64,000 nt of DNA, from NCBI RefSeq assembly GCF_047511655.1, contig NC_133397.1:41492001-41556000 (forward strand), read 5' to 3'. Source of the DNA: Castor canadensis (lineage: Eukaryota > Chordata > Mammalia > Rodentia > Castoridae). Positions 33,182 to 44,760 of the stretch are shown here, in pieces (position 1 is the first letter of the stretch; every line of letters starts with the position of its first letter). The translations under genes were made by a program, and so were the position numbers. Below the pieces are notes generated by a model. The model was given only the letters and a program-made list of their open reading frames with translations. It made no database searches and was not told the DNA's origin.

Positions 33182-33830
33182 TTTTTTTTTTTTTTAGACA
33201 AATGCTGTAACACAATGTACAGGGGAACTCTACATATTGTGTACAAACAAGCACAGAATTATTAAAATACAAGTGGCATAAAAAGTCATGATTTACAAAG
33301 TGTGCCTGGGCAAGTTGGGGAGGAGAAAAGTGGTTTCAGTGGAAAGTTGCCACACATAATTTTTTTTTCTCTCTCTCCCTTTTTTTTTTACTTTAGTGAT
33401 TTCTGGTTTTAGCATGAGTTGATGAAAGGGTTTTTCTTTTCCTCACTCAGTTGTTTTTCCTTTTTTGCACTCATTTGACAAGCATTTTCTCCTTGAGACA
33501 AAATCTTTGACCCTTTTGTATTTTGCTCCCTCCACTTGGCTAGAAAATGCAGCTGTACACATTTTTTTGTTTGTTTGTTTAGAGACAGTGGATCATATGC
33601 TGTCACCTTAAATCTGTGACCAAGAGGCAGTGTTATCCCAAAGAGACCATAATGCTTCAGTTGTCCTGGATGCATGACATCATGTAGCATTATAATCAAA
33701 TATACATCTTTCTGCAGTACATTTGGGATTTGGCTATACCCTCTATTCTCAGTACTTTTTTTTATGAAATGGGTACTGTTTATAATGCAGAATCTTAGTG
33801 AAAACAAAGAACACACATAAGTCAATAGGA
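33182..33830 (-). pseudogene. Candidate processed retropseudogene with a 138-codon open frame, parent unknown
   Basis: Minus-strand order is an open frame from 33825 to 33409, about 215 bases of UTR-like sequence, then a 14-base A-run (T-run 33182-33195 on plus). That is the arrangement expected of a reverse-transcribed mRNA. The frame is unusually long for this AT-rich intron and ends in a charged Lys/Glu-rich stretch. I recognise no family. A (TTTG)3 run inside the frame (33571-33582 on plus) may be an insertion. No target-site duplication or AATAAA signal was found near the A-run, so chance openness or an old repeat is possible. Confidence 0.4.
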
Positions 33831-33847
33831 AAAGTTGGGAATTTCTT

Positions 33848-33972
33848 TTTGTGTGTTTGTTTTTTGAGACAAGTTCTCACTATTTAGTGCAGACTGGTCT
33901 TAAACTTTGGATCTCCCTGCCATAGCTGCCCAAGTGCTGGGATTACAGACATACACCACTGTGACTTGCTGG
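33848..33972 (-). mobile_element. B1-like SINE monomer
   Basis: ttttgagacaagttctcact..tgctgggattacagacatac. Confidence 0.82.
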
Positions 33973-34077
33973 AAGTTCTTTTTTTTTTTTTTGGAAGTTC
34001 TTATATATCGTTTTTCCTCCTTATCCAGGGTTTACTAAGATTTTCAGATACTTGAGGTGATAGAGATTTACTTGTTT

Positions 34078-34122
34078 GTTTATTGTGGTACTAGTGATTG
34101 AACTAAAAACATCTTTCAAAGT
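34078..34122 (-). repeat. ID fragment
   Basis: ttgtggtactagtgattgaa is the reversed ID B-box region only. Confidence 0.5.
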
Positions 34123-34300
34123 GCTAATATTTTTTAGGTTTGTTATACCATGCCTTGTTGAAAATAAATATGTGCTTAGTAAATGTTAGACTTTGTTTTG
34201 CTACCAACTCTATAAATTAACAAGAAGAAAATTATTTTTTATTTTTTTAAATAAAGAAATCTTTAGATTTAGAAAATAATATTTGTAAACTGCTAAAATG

Positions 34301-34549
34301 CTCGATCAAGCCAGGCGCCTGTGGCTCACACCTATAATCCTAGCTACTCGGGAGGCAGAGATCAGGAGGATCATAGTTCAAAGCCAGACAGGCAGTCTGA
34401 GACTGTTTCTGAGACAGTTCCTGAGACCCCCATCTTGAAAATACCCATCACAAAAAGGGCTGGTGGAGTGGCTTAAGGTGAAGGCCTTGAGTTCAAGCCC
34501 CAGTACCACCAAAAAAAAAAAAAAAAAAAAAAAAAGAATACTTGATCAA
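34301..34549 (+). mobile_element. B1-dID-type dimeric SINE with target-site duplication
   Basis: ctcgatcaa (34301-34309) and cttgatcaa (34541-34549) flank a dimer with a 25-A tail. A small repeat, gagac.gt..ctgaga, lies in the left part near 34398-34425. Confidence 0.9.
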
Positions 34550-34757
34550 ATCTTAGCAATGTTAGCCAGTGGCAAAGCTTTAAATTACAATGAAGACTTG
34601 CCAAGCAGTTCATTAAAATTCACAAATGTTTGGATTTCTGTGCTGTGGTATAGCTCTACAGATTTTGTTTTTTTGTATGAAAAACATTCATAGTGATCTG
34701 AGTTACGTGAAGGACTGCTATTTCCCTTTGCTAGGGTTATCTTAGCCTAAGTCAAAA

Positions 34758-35410
34758 TTTTTTTTTATGGGTAGAAAAGACAAAAATTCTTTTCCCCAAT
34801 GCCTAATTATTTCAAGATACTTTATTTTCAAAACAGGTCACAACACTAAGCTTTTGGCCCATTCTGCCATTGTACAAGCCACAAATGCTTGCTTAGCAGC
34901 TGAGAAGCACTAGAAAAAGAGACAAATCTTAGATGGTGCTTACTTTCTGTTGCTCTTTTGACATTTGTGAAATTGCTTGATTTGCTAGTGATATTAAGTT
35001 CTGGTGGGTGATAAAATGGCATATCTATACTCTTAATTATGTATAATCAAAAAAATCCTGCTCATCTGTCACATGCTGCAGTTTTCAGATGTTTAAGAAT
35101 TTAATGGAACTCATTTTTAAGTAGAAAGCCAGAAGAGTATGGTCAAAATAGTGAGAAACAGCTTTCAGTAGGTTAGATGCTGTCATGTAGTTGAAGGCTA
35201 ATCATCCCCTGCTTTAATCATAGGACTAAATGCGGTCTTCCTCAAGCTTTCCAGAACAGTTGTTCAAGCAGTTTTCATCTTCTTCCCAGTTCTAGTAGAA
35301 CATAACAGATGGCATGGTTCTTTTTCGCTCTAGTTCAGGTAAAAGCTCATCAGAAACATCAAAATTGATCTTCCTCATTACCCTGAGTAATATTCAATGA
35401 CTGGCTCAAG
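34758..35410 (-). pseudogene. Candidate decayed processed retropseudogene, parent unknown
   Basis: On the minus strand a coding-like stretch from about 35358 to the stop at 35228-35226 is rich in Glu, Leu, Lys and Asn, ending ..NCSGKLEEDRI. It carries one in-frame TAG at 35294-35292. About 400 bases of UTR-like sequence follow, then AATAAA at 34826-34821 and an A-run at 34766-34758. This stop, UTR, signal and A-tract order fits a reverse-transcribed mRNA end. I cannot name the parent. Confidence 0.4.
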
Positions 35411-35606
35411 GGTACAAGAAAAAATAAATTTGAGTAAGTTTGCTTTGGGGCATCAAGAATTGATTGATTGTTATGTTTTGTTTTGATCTGAGTCTTTTTT
35501 CAGTGCTGTATTTTATTTCCTCGTAAGACTTCTTAGACAATACAATAAATTAAATGTAAAATTTTAACAAATTATCTAGAAACAATTACATAGATTTAGG
35601 GTTCTA

Positions 35607-35702
35607 AGCTTTTTTGGGGGGGTGGGGAGGGCAGGACTGGGGATTGAACTCAGGAACTTGTGCTCGCTAGGCAAGTGCTCTATCACTTGAGCCACACCTA
35701 CA
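35607..35702 (-). mobile_element. ID-type SINE
   Basis: G-rich tract, then ggactggggattgaactcag..cttgagccacacctacagtg. Confidence 0.88.
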
Positions 35703-35811
35703 GTGACTTAGGACTCTAAGAACTTTAATATAGGTAGAGATAGAAACTTAATTAAAAATGAAAATGTAGCATATAGAGATCCAATAATACGTTAAAAACA
35801 TTTAAAAAGAG

Positions 35812-35930
35812 CCCAATGTGATGGTGCAGATCTGTAATCATAGCACTTGGGAGGCTGAGGTAGGAGGATCATGAGTTCAAGGTTAGCCTAGACTACATAG
35901 CAAGACCATGTCTCAGAAAAACAAAACCAA
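35812..35930 (+). mobile_element. B1-like SINE monomer
   Basis: caatgtgatggtgcagatct..gcacttgggaggctgaggta..gcaagaccatgtctcag. Confidence 0.88.
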
Positions 35931-36204
35931 AATGAGGGAGAATGATGGAGGGTTGAATCTAACCAAGCATAAGCATAAATGGAAACATTACAGTAAAACC
36001 TACCTATACAACTAATGTGTTAAAAAAACAAAAAAGCATTTAAAATGTTGCACATATAAATTGAACTGAGTTAGTTGCAATTATTCTTTCTTTTCTGTGG
36101 ATCTATGTAACTTCTAAAGTGTCCACTAGAAAACTTTTATGCTCGTGAGGATTGCTGGGTTTAGAGCCTGATCTTTTGGTCATCAAATAAATTTTGTGTT
36201 ACTG

Positions 36205-36401
36205 TAGGGCACCGTGGCACATGTCTGTAATCCTAACTATTCAGGAAGTATAGGTAAGAGAATCACCATCTGAGCCTGGCCTGGGGAAAAATACAAGACC
36301 TATCAGAAAAAAAAAGTAAAGCAAAAAGGACTGGAAACATAGCACAAGTGCACAAGGTCCTGAGTTCAAAACCCTGGTACCACCGAAAAAAAAATAGGAA
36401 A
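36205..36401 (+). mobile_element. B1-dID-type dimeric SINE, diverged
   Basis: gggcaccgtggcacatgtct.. then ggactggaaacatagcacaa..ctgagttcaaaaccctggta. Confidence 0.82.
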
Positions 36402-36434
36402 GAAAGAAAATGAACCCATGCTTTAAAAATTTTA

Positions 36435-36945
36435 TGTGGGGCTGGGAATGTGCTTAGCCATAGAGCATCATGCTTAGCATGTGCAAGGCCATGGTTTCAG
36501 GAGAATAAATAGGTCAGGTGCTGTAACTCATGGCGGCCATAATCCTACCTACTCATGAGGTGGAGATTGGGAGGATTGCAGCTTGATGCCAGCCTGGGCA
36601 AAAAGTTAGTGAGACCCCTATCTCAACAAAAAAAGATGGGTGTGATGGTGCATACTGATCATCACATCTGCATGGGAAGCATAAGTAGGAGGATCACTGT
36701 TTAGGCCAGCTCAGGCAACAATGCAAGACTTTATAAATAAATAAATAAAATAAAATAAACAAAGCCAGCTCAGGCAAAAATGTGAGATCTTTATATGAAG
36801 ATCTTTATATAAATGAATGAATGAATGAATAAATAAATAAATAACCAAAGCAAAAAGGGCTAGGGATATGGCTCAAGTGGTAGAGCATGTGCCTAGCAAG
36901 TGCAAGGCCCCGAGTACAAACTCCAGTGCCAAACGCATGAATGAA
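36435..36945 (+). mobile_element. SINE cluster: ID, two B1-like left parts, ID
   Basis: ID at 36438-36500, B1-like at 36512-36635, B1-like at 36637-36745, and ID at 36858-36935. A duplicated piece (gccagctcaggcaa..gagact/gatctttata) with (AATA)n and (AATG)n runs lies at 36707-36843. Confidence 0.78.
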
Positions 36946-37227
36946 TGAACTGTAAGAGCTGTGCTAAATCACACTATAAGTACTGTCTTGACAGTAGACC
37001 GGAAATTATTATTTTGAGTATTTTAACTTGATAAGACTTCTGAAACAGGATAGTAGATTCTGAATTTGTTGGATACAAATGAATGTAACTCTGCAGTTAG
37101 ATATTTTATTCCTGCTTTGATTACACCATTATTTTTGTTGTTGTGTTTTTTCTTTTTATTATGGACAATGGCATTAATAAGTGAAAATTCAAACTTTTTC
37201 CCCACAGGTAGTATCTTGGGTTCCTCC

Positions 37228-37317
37228 CCCCCCCCCCCCACTGTGGGACTGGGGTTTGAACTTAGGGCTTCACACTAGCAAAACAGGGGCTCTACCACTT
37301 GAGCCACATCTCCAGTC
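37228..37317 (-). mobile_element. ID-type SINE with a C-run start
   Basis: C14, then tgggactggggtttgaactt..cttgagccacatctccagtc. Confidence 0.88.
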
Positions 37318-37329
37318 TTTTTTTTTTTT

Positions 37330-37845
37330 TTTAAGAAAGTAAATTCTTTTGTACCTGAAAATGTTGGCATCAGCACAGCTGTTAATAAAGGAATTTAGAC
37401 TCTTTTGGACCACTAGTTACAAAAACTAATAGTTCTAAGTTCTTTTAGATTATATAAATGATAGAGCTTTGAAGAAGGGTTCTGTCGGGTAGCATGACTG
37501 GCAAAATACAGACGTAAGTAAAATACACGGAAACAAACAGAATAAGGAAGTAGAAGTCGCATCATACAGAAAATTAGGAAACAGCTATTGCAGCCCTCTT
37601 CTGAGAAGTTCTGTTTTCGTTAGCTGCCTCATTCACTTGGTGTCATTAGTCATAGGGAGACTCCTCCTTAATAGTAGCCTTTTAAAAAATAATTTCAAAA
37701 CTTTAAAATGCAAAGTATTGTTATTGATTTTGAACCCTTATTTTTATATTTGAAGAAGATAGCCTGCATGAATCTCCTGCATATGAAGAAAATTAATAAT
37801 TAAAAAATTGATAGCAGAGATAATAGTAATAACCATCCTTACCAT
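37330..37845. other. FOXN2: Intronic, nothing recognised
   Basis: AT-rich unique sequence. Confidence 0.45.
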
Positions 37846-37849
37846 TTCT

Positions 37850-38060
37850 CCAGCTAGTGTTGTATGTTAGTACTAGTACTTTATTTTTTATTCTCACGTA
37901 TTTTGTACTAAAATCTTACAAAGATAGGTAGGTATAGTACTGTTATAATTCTAAATTGAGAGGTCTTTTAGCCTGGTGACTGCCAGAGCTGGAATTTGAA
38001 CCCCAGGCATTATCTCTTCACAGCACATGCTTCTAACCCTCTGCTTCACTGTCTCCAGAT
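37850..38060 (+). repeat. MIR-class repeat
   Basis: tgccagagctggaatttgaaccccagg..cagcacatgcttctaaccct follows the MIR/MIR3 tail closely (quoted in two pieces). Confidence 0.65.
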
Positions 38061-38775
38061 GTGATCAATAGCAATATTAATTATTTAGATTTTACTTTTG
38101 TGATGTTTTTATTAATGAAATTATTTATCCTTTACAATTTTTACTTCAGTTATACAACTTCCTCAAGTATCTTCTCAACGTTTCCTACTATAATGTATGT
38201 TAATTCATTTCTGAAAGATGCTTTTCATTTTGCAGTCACATCATTTTCTATGGAAGCTGACAATGATGATAACAGAGCCATGAGTGTAGAAGCAAGAGAT
38301 ATCTTCTTGAAGTTTTCCTAGAAAAGAGTCAGGACAGCTTCTTCTGAATAGTTTCTCTCTTAGATTTCTCTTTCTCCACTTTTTATCCACATTGGTATGT
38401 ATAGAGACACTGAAATCACAGTCCAATACAGCTAATATTTTATCCTCAGAATGTGTTTAAAATTTTTATATGTATTTGGCTACTTCTGACATTTTAGTAA
38501 TTCATGACATGTTCCCTTATCAGGAGGTTACTTAATCTGTATCCTCAACAAATAGACAAAAAGGGATCCCTGTATAGTTGGCCTGGGGGGGTGGGGGAGG
38601 TGGGCACAATGTTTATACGTGAAATTCATACGTCTTAAGTTGAGCCATTTATCCTTATTTAGGTCATAATTAGGACTACATGAAAATCTAATGAAATTGA
38701 TTTGGCTTTTTTAGTCTGTAGCAGGTAATAAAAATGTAAGATAATTTCCCTGGTTTAAATATGGAAAATTCTAGT
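38061..38775. other. FOXN2: Intronic, no gene recognised
   Basis: AT-rich with a G-rich interruption near 38583-38603. The 86-codon frame at 38061-38321 looks hydrophobic by composition only. Confidence 0.45.
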
Positions 38776-38777
38776 GT

Positions 38778-38862
38778 CTGGGAATATGACTTAATGGTAA
38801 AGCCGAACATGCACGAAGCCTTGGGTTTCATCCCCAGTGCTACAAAACAAAAATAAAAACAA
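38778..38862 (+). mobile_element. ID-type SINE
   Basis: tctgggaatatgacttaatg..ttgggtttcatccccagtgc, CAAAA tail. Confidence 0.82.
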
Positions 38863-39287
38863 AAACTTTTTTCTTTTGTTTCTAAGAAAAACTTCAAGTA
38901 TTGAAAATTCTCCGAAAACCAGAAGCTTTGTTAACTTTTGTAATAGCAAAACATGATCTGAGCTGATATAAGACCTATTGATGGTCTTTATTTACTCCCC
39001 CTCTTAGAGTGAAATTCAGAAATATTTATTACGGGGTATTGCCTCAGACCTCACTGGGATGTAACATTATACCTTCCTAAAATCCAAACTATTCTGAATT
39101 TTGAAATAGATCTGGCCCTGAGAATTTTAGATAAGGGATCATAGACCCATATTAATCAGGTACAGTGACTACAGTACAAATGAAGTCTAAGACACACAGG
39201 CAAGATTATTAATCCAGTAACTCAGATGTAATAGTGTGATGCTTTTTAAAAGTGGAACAGTGTTTCTCAAACTTAAACAATGTATGG
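38863..39287. other. FOXN2: Intronic, nothing recognised
   Basis: AT-rich unique sequence. Confidence 0.4.
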
Positions 39288-39376
39288 AGCCTTTTTTTTT
39301 TCTTTTTTGCAGCACTGGGGATAGAACCTAGGGCCTTGTGCATGCTTAGCAAGTGCTCTACAACTTGAGTCAGCCA
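39288..39376 (-). mobile_element. ID-type SINE
   Basis: T-run, gcagcactggggatagaacc..caacttgagtcagcc. Confidence 0.85.
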
Positions 39377-39477
39377 TAGATCACTTTTAAAGAAAAAAAC
39401 AATTGTAGATTTCATTTTGAGTACAGCCAACTTTAGTTCCTGAAGTAGTTTTGTTAAAAAAGTTGTCACTCATAACT

Positions 39478-39705
39478 AGGGGTTGGTGGCACATACCTTA
39501 TCCATCTCAAGAGTCAAGCTGGGCATGACTGTAATCCCAGCTATGCAGGAGGTTTAGATAGAAAGTTTGGGGGCAAAAAGCAGCAGGTCCTATCTGAAAA
39601 ATAAAGCAAAAAAGGATTGAGTGTGGCTCATGTGCTACCTGCCCAGCAAGCTTGAGGCTCTGAGTTCAAACTGCCAAAACAACAACAGCAACAAACAAAA
39701 CAAAA
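39478..39705 (+). mobile_element. B1-dID-type SINE, rearranged
   Basis: A short first B1 start (gttggtggcacataccttat), then a second (gctgggcatgactgtaatcc), then the ID part with a shortened middle and a CAA-rich tail. Confidence 0.75.
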
Positions 39706-40206
39706 AAGTAAAAAACCTTTTCTCCTTGAAAATGGTAAAATGCGTTTTTATACTATTATTAAACTGAAAGCACAAAGTGAAAATTTGCCCACAAAATATT
39801 GCCATGGTACAGGTTGATTTGAAAAACACTGATCAAGTGTCAAGTAGTCCTATGTACTTGAGCAATTTCTGTAAGCCTTATGCTTTAGTAAGAAGACTTT
39901 GTTTATAGTAATGAGCCTTGATAATAGGTAACAGGTTAAAGTATATTTCTTATATTTAAAGAGTATGACTTTTAAAAGGATGGGAAGAGATCTTATAAAA
40001 ATGTCCAGAGTTTTTGATACTTAACCTTCTGTCTTCAGGAATATGTCCTCTCTACTTCTGCCTGGGAATCAACATCATAATGAGCAACTGTTATCTACAA
40101 TACTACTGTATTGTAGATTTATCCAAATTTATATTGAGGGAGAAAACTTTAAAAAGATGAGCTAAAGTAAAGAATAAAGTACTTTACTTACATTCCCATG
40201 AGAAAC
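39706..40206. other. FOXN2: Intronic, nothing recognised
   Basis: AT-rich unique sequence. Confidence 0.4.
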
Positions 40207-40836
40207 TACAGTGGATCCTTGATGTCCAAGGGCGTATGCTTCCAAGGAGACCCACTGAGGAATCCCACCAATGCTCAGAGTGCACAGAGCTCAGTATGCT
40301 AAGATCACACAAATTCACCTATACTGTATGTACAGAAGCTCTCAGCATCCATAACTTGAAATCACATGGAGTAGGCTACACCACTGTCCCAAAAATTACT
40401 GTTGTATACACTGATACTGCTCACCATAACCTAGATCTTATTTTAGGCTCTTTGTCTTGAATACTGGAGAGCTTGATTGAATTTTCCCATACCGCCATCC
40501 ATCTTCCATTACAGATATACCACTTTTCGAGAAATCTCAAATTTCCACTTTATCACTTTCATTAAGCACATATGTGCCCTTTTTGGGTTCGGATGATTAC
40601 CATAACTTTTATGTTGCTTTTTGGGAGGCATAATTTCACAAAATGAAGGGCAGGGAAGCAGATCATATGATTTAGATGCAACCAACAATAATGCTTGACT
40701 GAGAGTGTCTCCACATCAACTGAGCTGTGTAAGTGCATGGGATTTTATTTTTTTATTTTATTTATTTATTATTTGGTCTGCATTTGCTCAAAATTGCATG
40801 CTGTGTGCATTCTGCGAATAAGGCAGACTTACTGTA
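40207..40836 (+). mobile_element. Tigger-type (Tc1/mariner) DNA transposon relic, non-autonomous
   Basis: TA dinucleotides at 40207-40208 and 40835-40836 flank a 626-base body. It begins cagtggatccttgatgtcca and ends aataaggcagacttactg. Both ends resemble Tigger-family termini (cagt..tccttg/gtatcc and the gataagg..gactactg end). No transposase frame is present. Confidence 0.72.
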
Positions 40837-40839
40837 ATG

Positions 40840-43020
40840 TAAACATCTGGTTCCAGCAGCATGGCCATTGAAGTACCTAGATCAGCATTCTACTGAGAAC
40901 ATCCTAAAATGCTGGATAAAAGTAATCTTAAATTTATCAGTGCTCTGACACAAAAGTAAAGAATACTTAGACTGAACAGCAGCTATGGACTCTTTGAGGT
41001 AAGCTGAGTTTTGAAGTTGGCCATTGCTTTGAGAGTTATTTGCCAGATCAGGTGAGCAAGCTGCTTCCGTTTTCCTGGCTTTGGGGGGGGCTTGGGTCAG
41101 ACAGCAAAGCCCAGATTCCTTCAAGGTAGAGCATCTGGCAGGAATAGTATTCCCCATTAATTTGGAACCCCATAAAGCTGACTGAGCCTTCTGTGTGTTT
41201 TATGATGCAGAAATTCTTTTCCCTTCATGTCCCCAGAAAATTGTCTTTCTAAAACTAACATCTCACTGAAAATTTGCTACCACAAACCAGCCTTCACACT
41301 GGTTTGCAGCAGGAATCCACATTAAAACCTCAAGTTAAGATTTTAAAATGATTCTGTATTGTTACTATTCCCATGGGGATAGAGTCTAACATAGTCATTA
41401 TCCATGATTGCCCACTAGTTAAGTGATAATGAAAATAAGTAAATTACAATTACTAGCCATCCAAAGAAATAGGACACAATGTAGGACAGTAAGTTGAGTC
41501 AGACCTACAAATAGTTCATGTTTTGAAATTATCAGATGTGAAATAGAAAGTTAGTATATATATTATGTCCAGTAAGAGGCTTAACCATTAGAAATAGAAA
41601 AAAAAATTTTGCAAAAGAATCAGAAGTTCTAGGAATGAAAAGTCATTGAAGAAGCTAAAATCCAATGAGTATATATAAAAACACATAGACTCTATTGAAG
41701 AAAAATTGGTATATAAAAGGTTAATCTGAAGAAGGCCAGAATGTAACACAGACAAGAAAATGGAAAATATAAGAGAAACTAATAAATGAAAATTTTAGAG
41801 AAAACATCTTCAAAGGAATATCAAGTTTCAATAAGTTAAAATAGTATAATGTAGAATTTTATAACCAAACATATCTTTTTTTTTTTTTTTTTTTTTTTTT
41901 GGTGTGGTGCTGGAGGTTGAACTCTGTGCTTTTTGAATGCTAAGCATGGGCTTTACCACTGCCAGCCCCAAACCACTTTTTAAGTAGAAGGAAACTGATC
42001 ATAGGCAGAAAGTCTGAGAATGAAGAAGAAATGATTAACAAAGAGAGTGGCAAGTCCATGGGTAAAATAATAAAAATTGACTGTATAAGAACTAATTATA
42101 GCATCATATAATGTTATTAAAAAAAAAGCTAGAATTAACATACCAGTTAATATTTTGTAAACCAGGAGGAGATAATTGGAGCTATTCAAAAGATCTTTTT
42201 GTTCAGAAGCAGAATAAAAATAACTTTGTATCTTGATAAACATGTATCAAAATTTTTATCTATCAAATGATAGAAATATATATGCAGCTTCCACACTAGT
42301 AGGTAATAAGAAGAATGGAATAAGGAAAAAATGTCAAAAAGGCAAGAAAAGAGAGAAAAATTAATATGGACAGACTGTGACACCAAATAAGATAGTAGGA
42401 ATAAATCCAAATACATGTACATGCCTTATTTTTTAAAATGTTCAGTAATATAGCATTTAGGACAGAGGCTACAAGGAAACACAGGTAAAAGATGCTGAAT
42501 GTAAAATGATGGAAAAAGATACACCAGGCAAATATGAATGGGAAGACAGCTTGTATATCATTTTAAATAGATATTAAGACAAATGGGATTATTAGATATA
42601 AAAAGAATTGGTACATAATGGTAAATGGTTCATTTTGCCAGAAAATACAGATTTAAATATGTAAACAACGAATAACCACATCCATGAAGTAAAGCAATTA
42701 ACAGCTCTACAAGGGAAAATTGACAGATTTCTCTAATACATTTGGAGATCATATAGCTTCTTCAGTATTTAATAAAGAACCTCCCCATCAGTAGGCATAT
42801 AGAAATTTTAAACTTCTTAATTTAAACACTGCTCATTGAAATTTAATAAGCTGATCCAGTGAACTTATATTTCATCAGTGATCACAGAAACATCTACCAG
42901 ACCATCAAGCAAGTATCAGTAAATTTCAGAGTCAATATTCTGTAGACCATTATAATGCCAATTCAGCTAAATTAGAAATCAGTAACAAAAATTTTCAAGA
43001 AAAATCACATCTGAATGAGT
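40840..43020 (+). mobile_element. Ancient L1 (L1M/HAL1-like), 5' UTR, ORF1 and ORF2 start remnants
   Basis: ORF2-like landmarks appear in order at 42480-43010: gaaaatgatggaaaaagata, aagacaaatgggattattag, gggaaaattgacagatttct, tcagtaaatttcagagtcaa and ttagaaatcagtaacaaaaa. Upstream (41500-41830) is A-rich ORF1-like DNA, and 40840-41350 may be its 5' UTR. An ID element is inserted at 41876-41968. All frames are destroyed. Confidence 0.55.
41876..41968 (-). mobile_element. ID-type SINE with a 25-T run
   Basis: T25, then gtgctggaggttgaactctg..ctttaccactgccagcccc. Confidence 0.85.
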
Positions 43021-43330
43021 CATGATTGAGAGAAATGCTAATGAAGACTGGACTGTCTTTGGAGGAGATGCTAGGTCATTCCTCAAGCTTGTTTGTGGCA
43101 AACAAAACTCAGACATGGACCAGGGCAAAAATGTGTAAGGTTGCCAAGGACAGCTAGCTCATCCTTGTGAGAAACATCTGGGACAATTGTATATCCACTG
43201 GTAAAGAAGAAATTGGGTTAAAAAAAAAAAAGTGCTTTTTTTTTGTGAATTGAAGACTTGAATATGAAAGGCAAAAGCTAAAACTACACCATAAAGAAAA
43301 GGATTAGCATATTCTACCATATGAAAGTAA
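43021..43330. other. FOXN2: Intronic, nothing recognised
   Basis: Possibly more old L1-derived sequence, but I see no specific landmark. Confidence 0.4.
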
Positions 43331-43334
43331 AGAA

Positions 43335-43656
43335 TTTGGGGGGGGGGTTACTGGGATTTGAACTCAGAACCTCATGCTTGCTAGGCAAGTGCTCTAAGAC
43401 TTGAGCCATGCTTTTGTTATTTTTCTGGTAGAGTCTCTGACCATTATTCTACCTCAGCCTTCCACATAGCTGGGATTACAGACATGCTTCACACCCACCT
43501 TGTTTATTGACATGGAGAGAGGTCCTTACTACCTACCTACCCCCCATACCCAAACAAACCTCAAACCAAGATCCTTTGTATCTCTTCTCTGCCTCCTAGT
43601 CTCCTCTCCACCCCCTGAGCAGCTGGGATTACAGGGTGAGCCACCACTCCCAGCCC
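43335..43656 (-). mobile_element. SINE cluster: dimeric B1-dID-type plus a B1
   Basis: G-run, then gttactgggatttgaactca.. and a B1 part (ccttccacatagctgggatt). A second B1 follows at 43505-43656 (cctgagcagctgggattaca). Confidence 0.8.
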
Positions 43657-43779
43657 TGAAAGCAAAAAAAGTTTTCAGCAATAAAAGGCAACCAATAGAG
43701 AGACTGAAAAGATAAGTCATATATTGGGGAAAGATAATTTGCAGGACAATAATATCAAAATATTTCAGTTTATTATAAA

Positions 43780-43886
43780 GATAACTAGCAAATGGGCACA
43801 AGACTTCAATAGATACTTCATAAAACAGAAAACCTAAATGGCCAACATGTATAAAGCAAATAAATGTCCTATGTATAAGAAATTGT
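43780..43886 (+). repeat. Ancient L1 ORF2 C-terminal fragment
   Basis: aaatgggcacaagacttcaa..atacttcataaaacagaaaa matches the conserved ..WAKDFNR.F... region of L1 ORF2. Continues the old L1 of 40840-43020 in the same orientation. Confidence 0.6.
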
Positions 43887-43888
43887 AG

Positions 43889-43988
43889 GGGCTGAGGTTA
43901 CATCTCAGTGGTAGAGCACTTGCCTAGCATGCAAGAGGTCCTGGGTTCAGTCCCTGATGCTGCTAAAAAAAAAAAAAAAAAAAAAAAG
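43889..43988 (+). mobile_element. ID-type SINE with a long A tail
   Basis: ggggctgaggttacatctca..ctgggttcagtccctgatgc, then an A-run of more than 20. Confidence 0.9.
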
Positions 43989-44251
43989 AAAGGAAATTGT
44001 GTATATTCATGAAGTGGAAAACTAGTCTAAAAATGAATTACATTGCAAATAATGTTAGTGAATTTGGTGGAGGAAAAAACAAATTCCAGAATGTGTCATG
44101 TGCAATTCAATTTTATGTGGTATTTTTTAAAAGTGGAAGCTAAATAACATTTAGGAATCCTAATATGGGAGAATTATAAAGAAAAAACTTTTTAGTCTTT
44201 AATACAATCAACTAAAAATGTGGGAAAATAAAATCAGTCAACAAGTGTGGG

Positions 44252-44362
44252 GCTACCAGCATTTCTCAAGTTGTAGAGTCCTTGCCTACGAACTGTGAGG
44301 TCCAGGTTTCAGTCCCCAGTGCTGCAATGAATATATAAATAAATACATAAAATAAAAACACA
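44252..44362 (+). mobile_element. ID-type SINE
   Basis: ggctaccagcatttctcaag..aggtttcagtccccagtgct, tail (AATA)n. Confidence 0.8.
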
Positions 44363-44755
44363 AACCTCTGTGGTTAAAGCCTATTTAGTAGGCTACCTTC
44401 ATTATTTTGGATAAGCCTATCAGTGTAATGCATCTAATTCTCTGTAATCAGCATGTTATCTTTTAGATAACACTGAAGAGTCCGTAGTATACTTTGCTTC
44501 TTACTTAGTCTTTGCAAAACATTCCTTTCAGACCAGTGTTAATACCAACTTAATCAAAAGTGATCTCCTGACCTTTTGGGAAATGATCAAAGAATTTCAG
44601 TACGCAATTTTGTGTTTCTGGTCCTAGAGAAGAATATTACTGTAATTTTGAACATAATACGCAGATGTTCAAGTCACTGTTAGACACTTTGGGAGATGCA
44701 TGAGCTTGCACTGCTGTGGGAAAAAAAAAATGGTATCTTTAAATCCCTAGTGGTT
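44363..44755. other. FOXN2: Intronic, nothing recognised
   Basis: AT-rich unique sequence. Confidence 0.4.
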
Positions 44756-44756
44756 G

Positions 44757-44760
<4 letters not shown>

